From positions 2,728,001 to 2,792,000 of the forward strand of contig NZ_JAWJZH010000001.1 in assembly GCF_033063295.1 (NCBI RefSeq): a DNA stretch of 64,000 nt. The letters run 5' to 3'. The stretch is from Nitrosomonas sp. Is35 (GTDB lineage Bacteria > Pseudomonadota > Gammaproteobacteria > Burkholderiales > Nitrosomonadaceae). Below are positions 63,178 through 64,000 of the stretch, piece after piece. The translations under genes were made by a program, and so were the position numbers. How positions within the stretch are numbered: the stretch's first letter is position 1; every line of letters starts with the position of its first letter. Below the pieces are notes generated by a model. The model was given only the letters and a program-made list of their open reading frames with translations, did not search any database and was not told the DNA's origin.

Positions 63178-64000
63178 TGTATTCAAGAATCACTGGAACA
63201 GGCAGTTATTTACCGGAGAAAATTCTCACTAATCTTGATCTGGAACGCATGGTGGATACCAGCGATGAGTGGATCCGCACGCGCACCGGCATCACGCAGC
63301 GGCATATTGCCGGAGAAGGTCAAGTGGCCAGCGATCTGGCGCTGTATGCGTGTCAGAATGCCATGCAGGCTGCCGGTGTAACCGGTCAGGACATCGATCT
63401 CATTATCGTCGCCACAACCACACCGGACATGATTTTCCCGAGTACCGCCTGTATTTTGCAAAACAAGCTGGGCATCGAAAATTGCCCGGCTTTTGATGTG
63501 CAGGCCGTTTGTAGCGGCTTTGTTTATGCGCTCGCCACAGCCGATATGTTTGTCAGTTCCGGCAAATGCCGCAATGCACTCGTGGTCGGCAGTGAAATCT
63601 ACTCAAAAATAATGGATTGGAATGACCGCAGCACCTGTGTTTTATTCGGTGACGGTGCGGGTGCCGTGGTGCTTTCGCAAAGCGATCAGCCCGGCATATT
63701 ATCGACGCATCTGCACGCCAGCGGCAGCCATAGCAACATTCTTTCCGCACCGGGAAGCATCAGCGGGGGAAAAGTACAAGGCACGCCTTATATCAACATG
63801 GAAGGCAATGCTGTATTCAAATTCGCCGTCAAAGTGCTGGAAGAAGTCGTACAGGAAGCGGTGGCAAAAAACAATTTGCAATCCACCGATATCGATTGGC
63901 TGATTCCGCATCAGGCGAATATCCGGATTATTCAATCAACCGCCAGAAAACTTGGATTGCCGATGGACAAAGTGGTTGTAGCCGTGGACAAGCACGGCAA
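63177..64000 (+). CDS. fabH: Beta-ketoacyl-ACP synthase III (FabH), cut by the right edge
   Basis: The first 274 codons of FabH, which starts fatty acid synthesis by condensing acetyl-CoA with malonyl-ACP. The active-site Cys is in [19 protein letters not shown] (about residue 113), and the His of the catalytic triad in [16 protein letters not shown] (about 246). The last catalytic Asn lies beyond the window. The typical start is [19 protein letters not shown]. Operon with plsX. Confidence 0.96.
   Translation, partial: MYSRITGTGSYLPEKILTNLDLERMVDTSDEWIRTRTGITQRHIAGEGQVASDLALYACQNAMQAAGVTGQDIDLIIVATTTPDMIFPSTACILQNKLGIENCPAFDVQAVCSGFVYALATADMFVSSGKCRNALVVGSEIYSKIMDWNDRSTCVLFGDGAGAVVLSQSDQPGILSTHLHASGSHSNILSAPGSISGGKVQGTPYINMEGNAVFKFAVKVLEEVVQEAVAKNNLQSTDIDWLIPHQANIRIIQSTARKLGLPMDKVVVAVDKHG

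Overview
The window looks like part of a betaproteobacterial chromosome, most likely a Nitrosomonas-like ammonia oxidiser. That is an inference from gene content and order (petABC-sspAB, dciA-M23 peptidase-secA, maf-yceD-rpmF-plsX-fabH, a PEP-CTERM protein) and not from a marker gene. It splits into a mobile half (1 to about 32.37 kb) and a core-type half (32.37-64 kb), joined at a tRNA-Thr(TGT) gene.

The mobile half is an integrative and conjugative element with an IncP-like (RK2/RP4-type) transfer system. The left edge holds trbE (cut by the window), trbD, trbC and trbB of the mating-pair apparatus and a TrbA-like repressor, followed by korB and a kfrB-like gene. The right part holds traC (primase), a small unknown gene, traF (pilin peptidase), traG (coupling protein), traI (relaxase) and traJ on the minus strand. 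A recognisable oriT with an IncP-type nick region comes next, and then traK, traL and traM on the plus strand. An excisionase-like gene and a tyrosine integrase end 35 bp from the tRNA-Thr 3' end. A 13-bp palindrome, TTAAGCWGCTTAA, lies near trbA and again just before traI and may be the KorB operator. The left end of the element is outside the window.

Between kfrB and traC (5.2-20.6 kb) is a mosaic cargo region. It carries the remains of a type I-F2 (I-Fv) CRISPR-Cas locus: a cas2-3 tail, intact cas7fv, cas5fv with one in-frame stop, intact cas6f, and a short array that ends inside its fourth repeat. It also carries a broken SDR gene, complete IS5-, IS1595- and IS3-type elements with visible target duplications, and several IS3 remnants. 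The remaining cargo is a ZapB-like coiled-coil gene, a MESH1-like HD hydrolase with two small cysteine-containing genes, a truncated SemiSWEET, a RatA/COQ10-like protein, an SRPBCC protein next to a short LOV photoreceptor, and a small secreted protein.

The core half runs sspB-sspA-petC-petB-petA (minus), secA and an M23 peptidase (minus), then dciA-like DUF721, an RNB exoribonuclease, a TonB-family gene and aroE (plus). A secreted fibronectin-III protein lies under a c-di-GMP-I riboswitch. After it come mgtE with a hairpin-rich leader, an AT-rich orphan PD-(D/E)XK-like gene, an FMN reductase, VF530 and S4-domain genes, rlmKL, a PEP-CTERM protein, a czcCBA-type metal efflux operon, maf, and the yceD-rpmF-plsX-fabH operon, which runs off the right edge.
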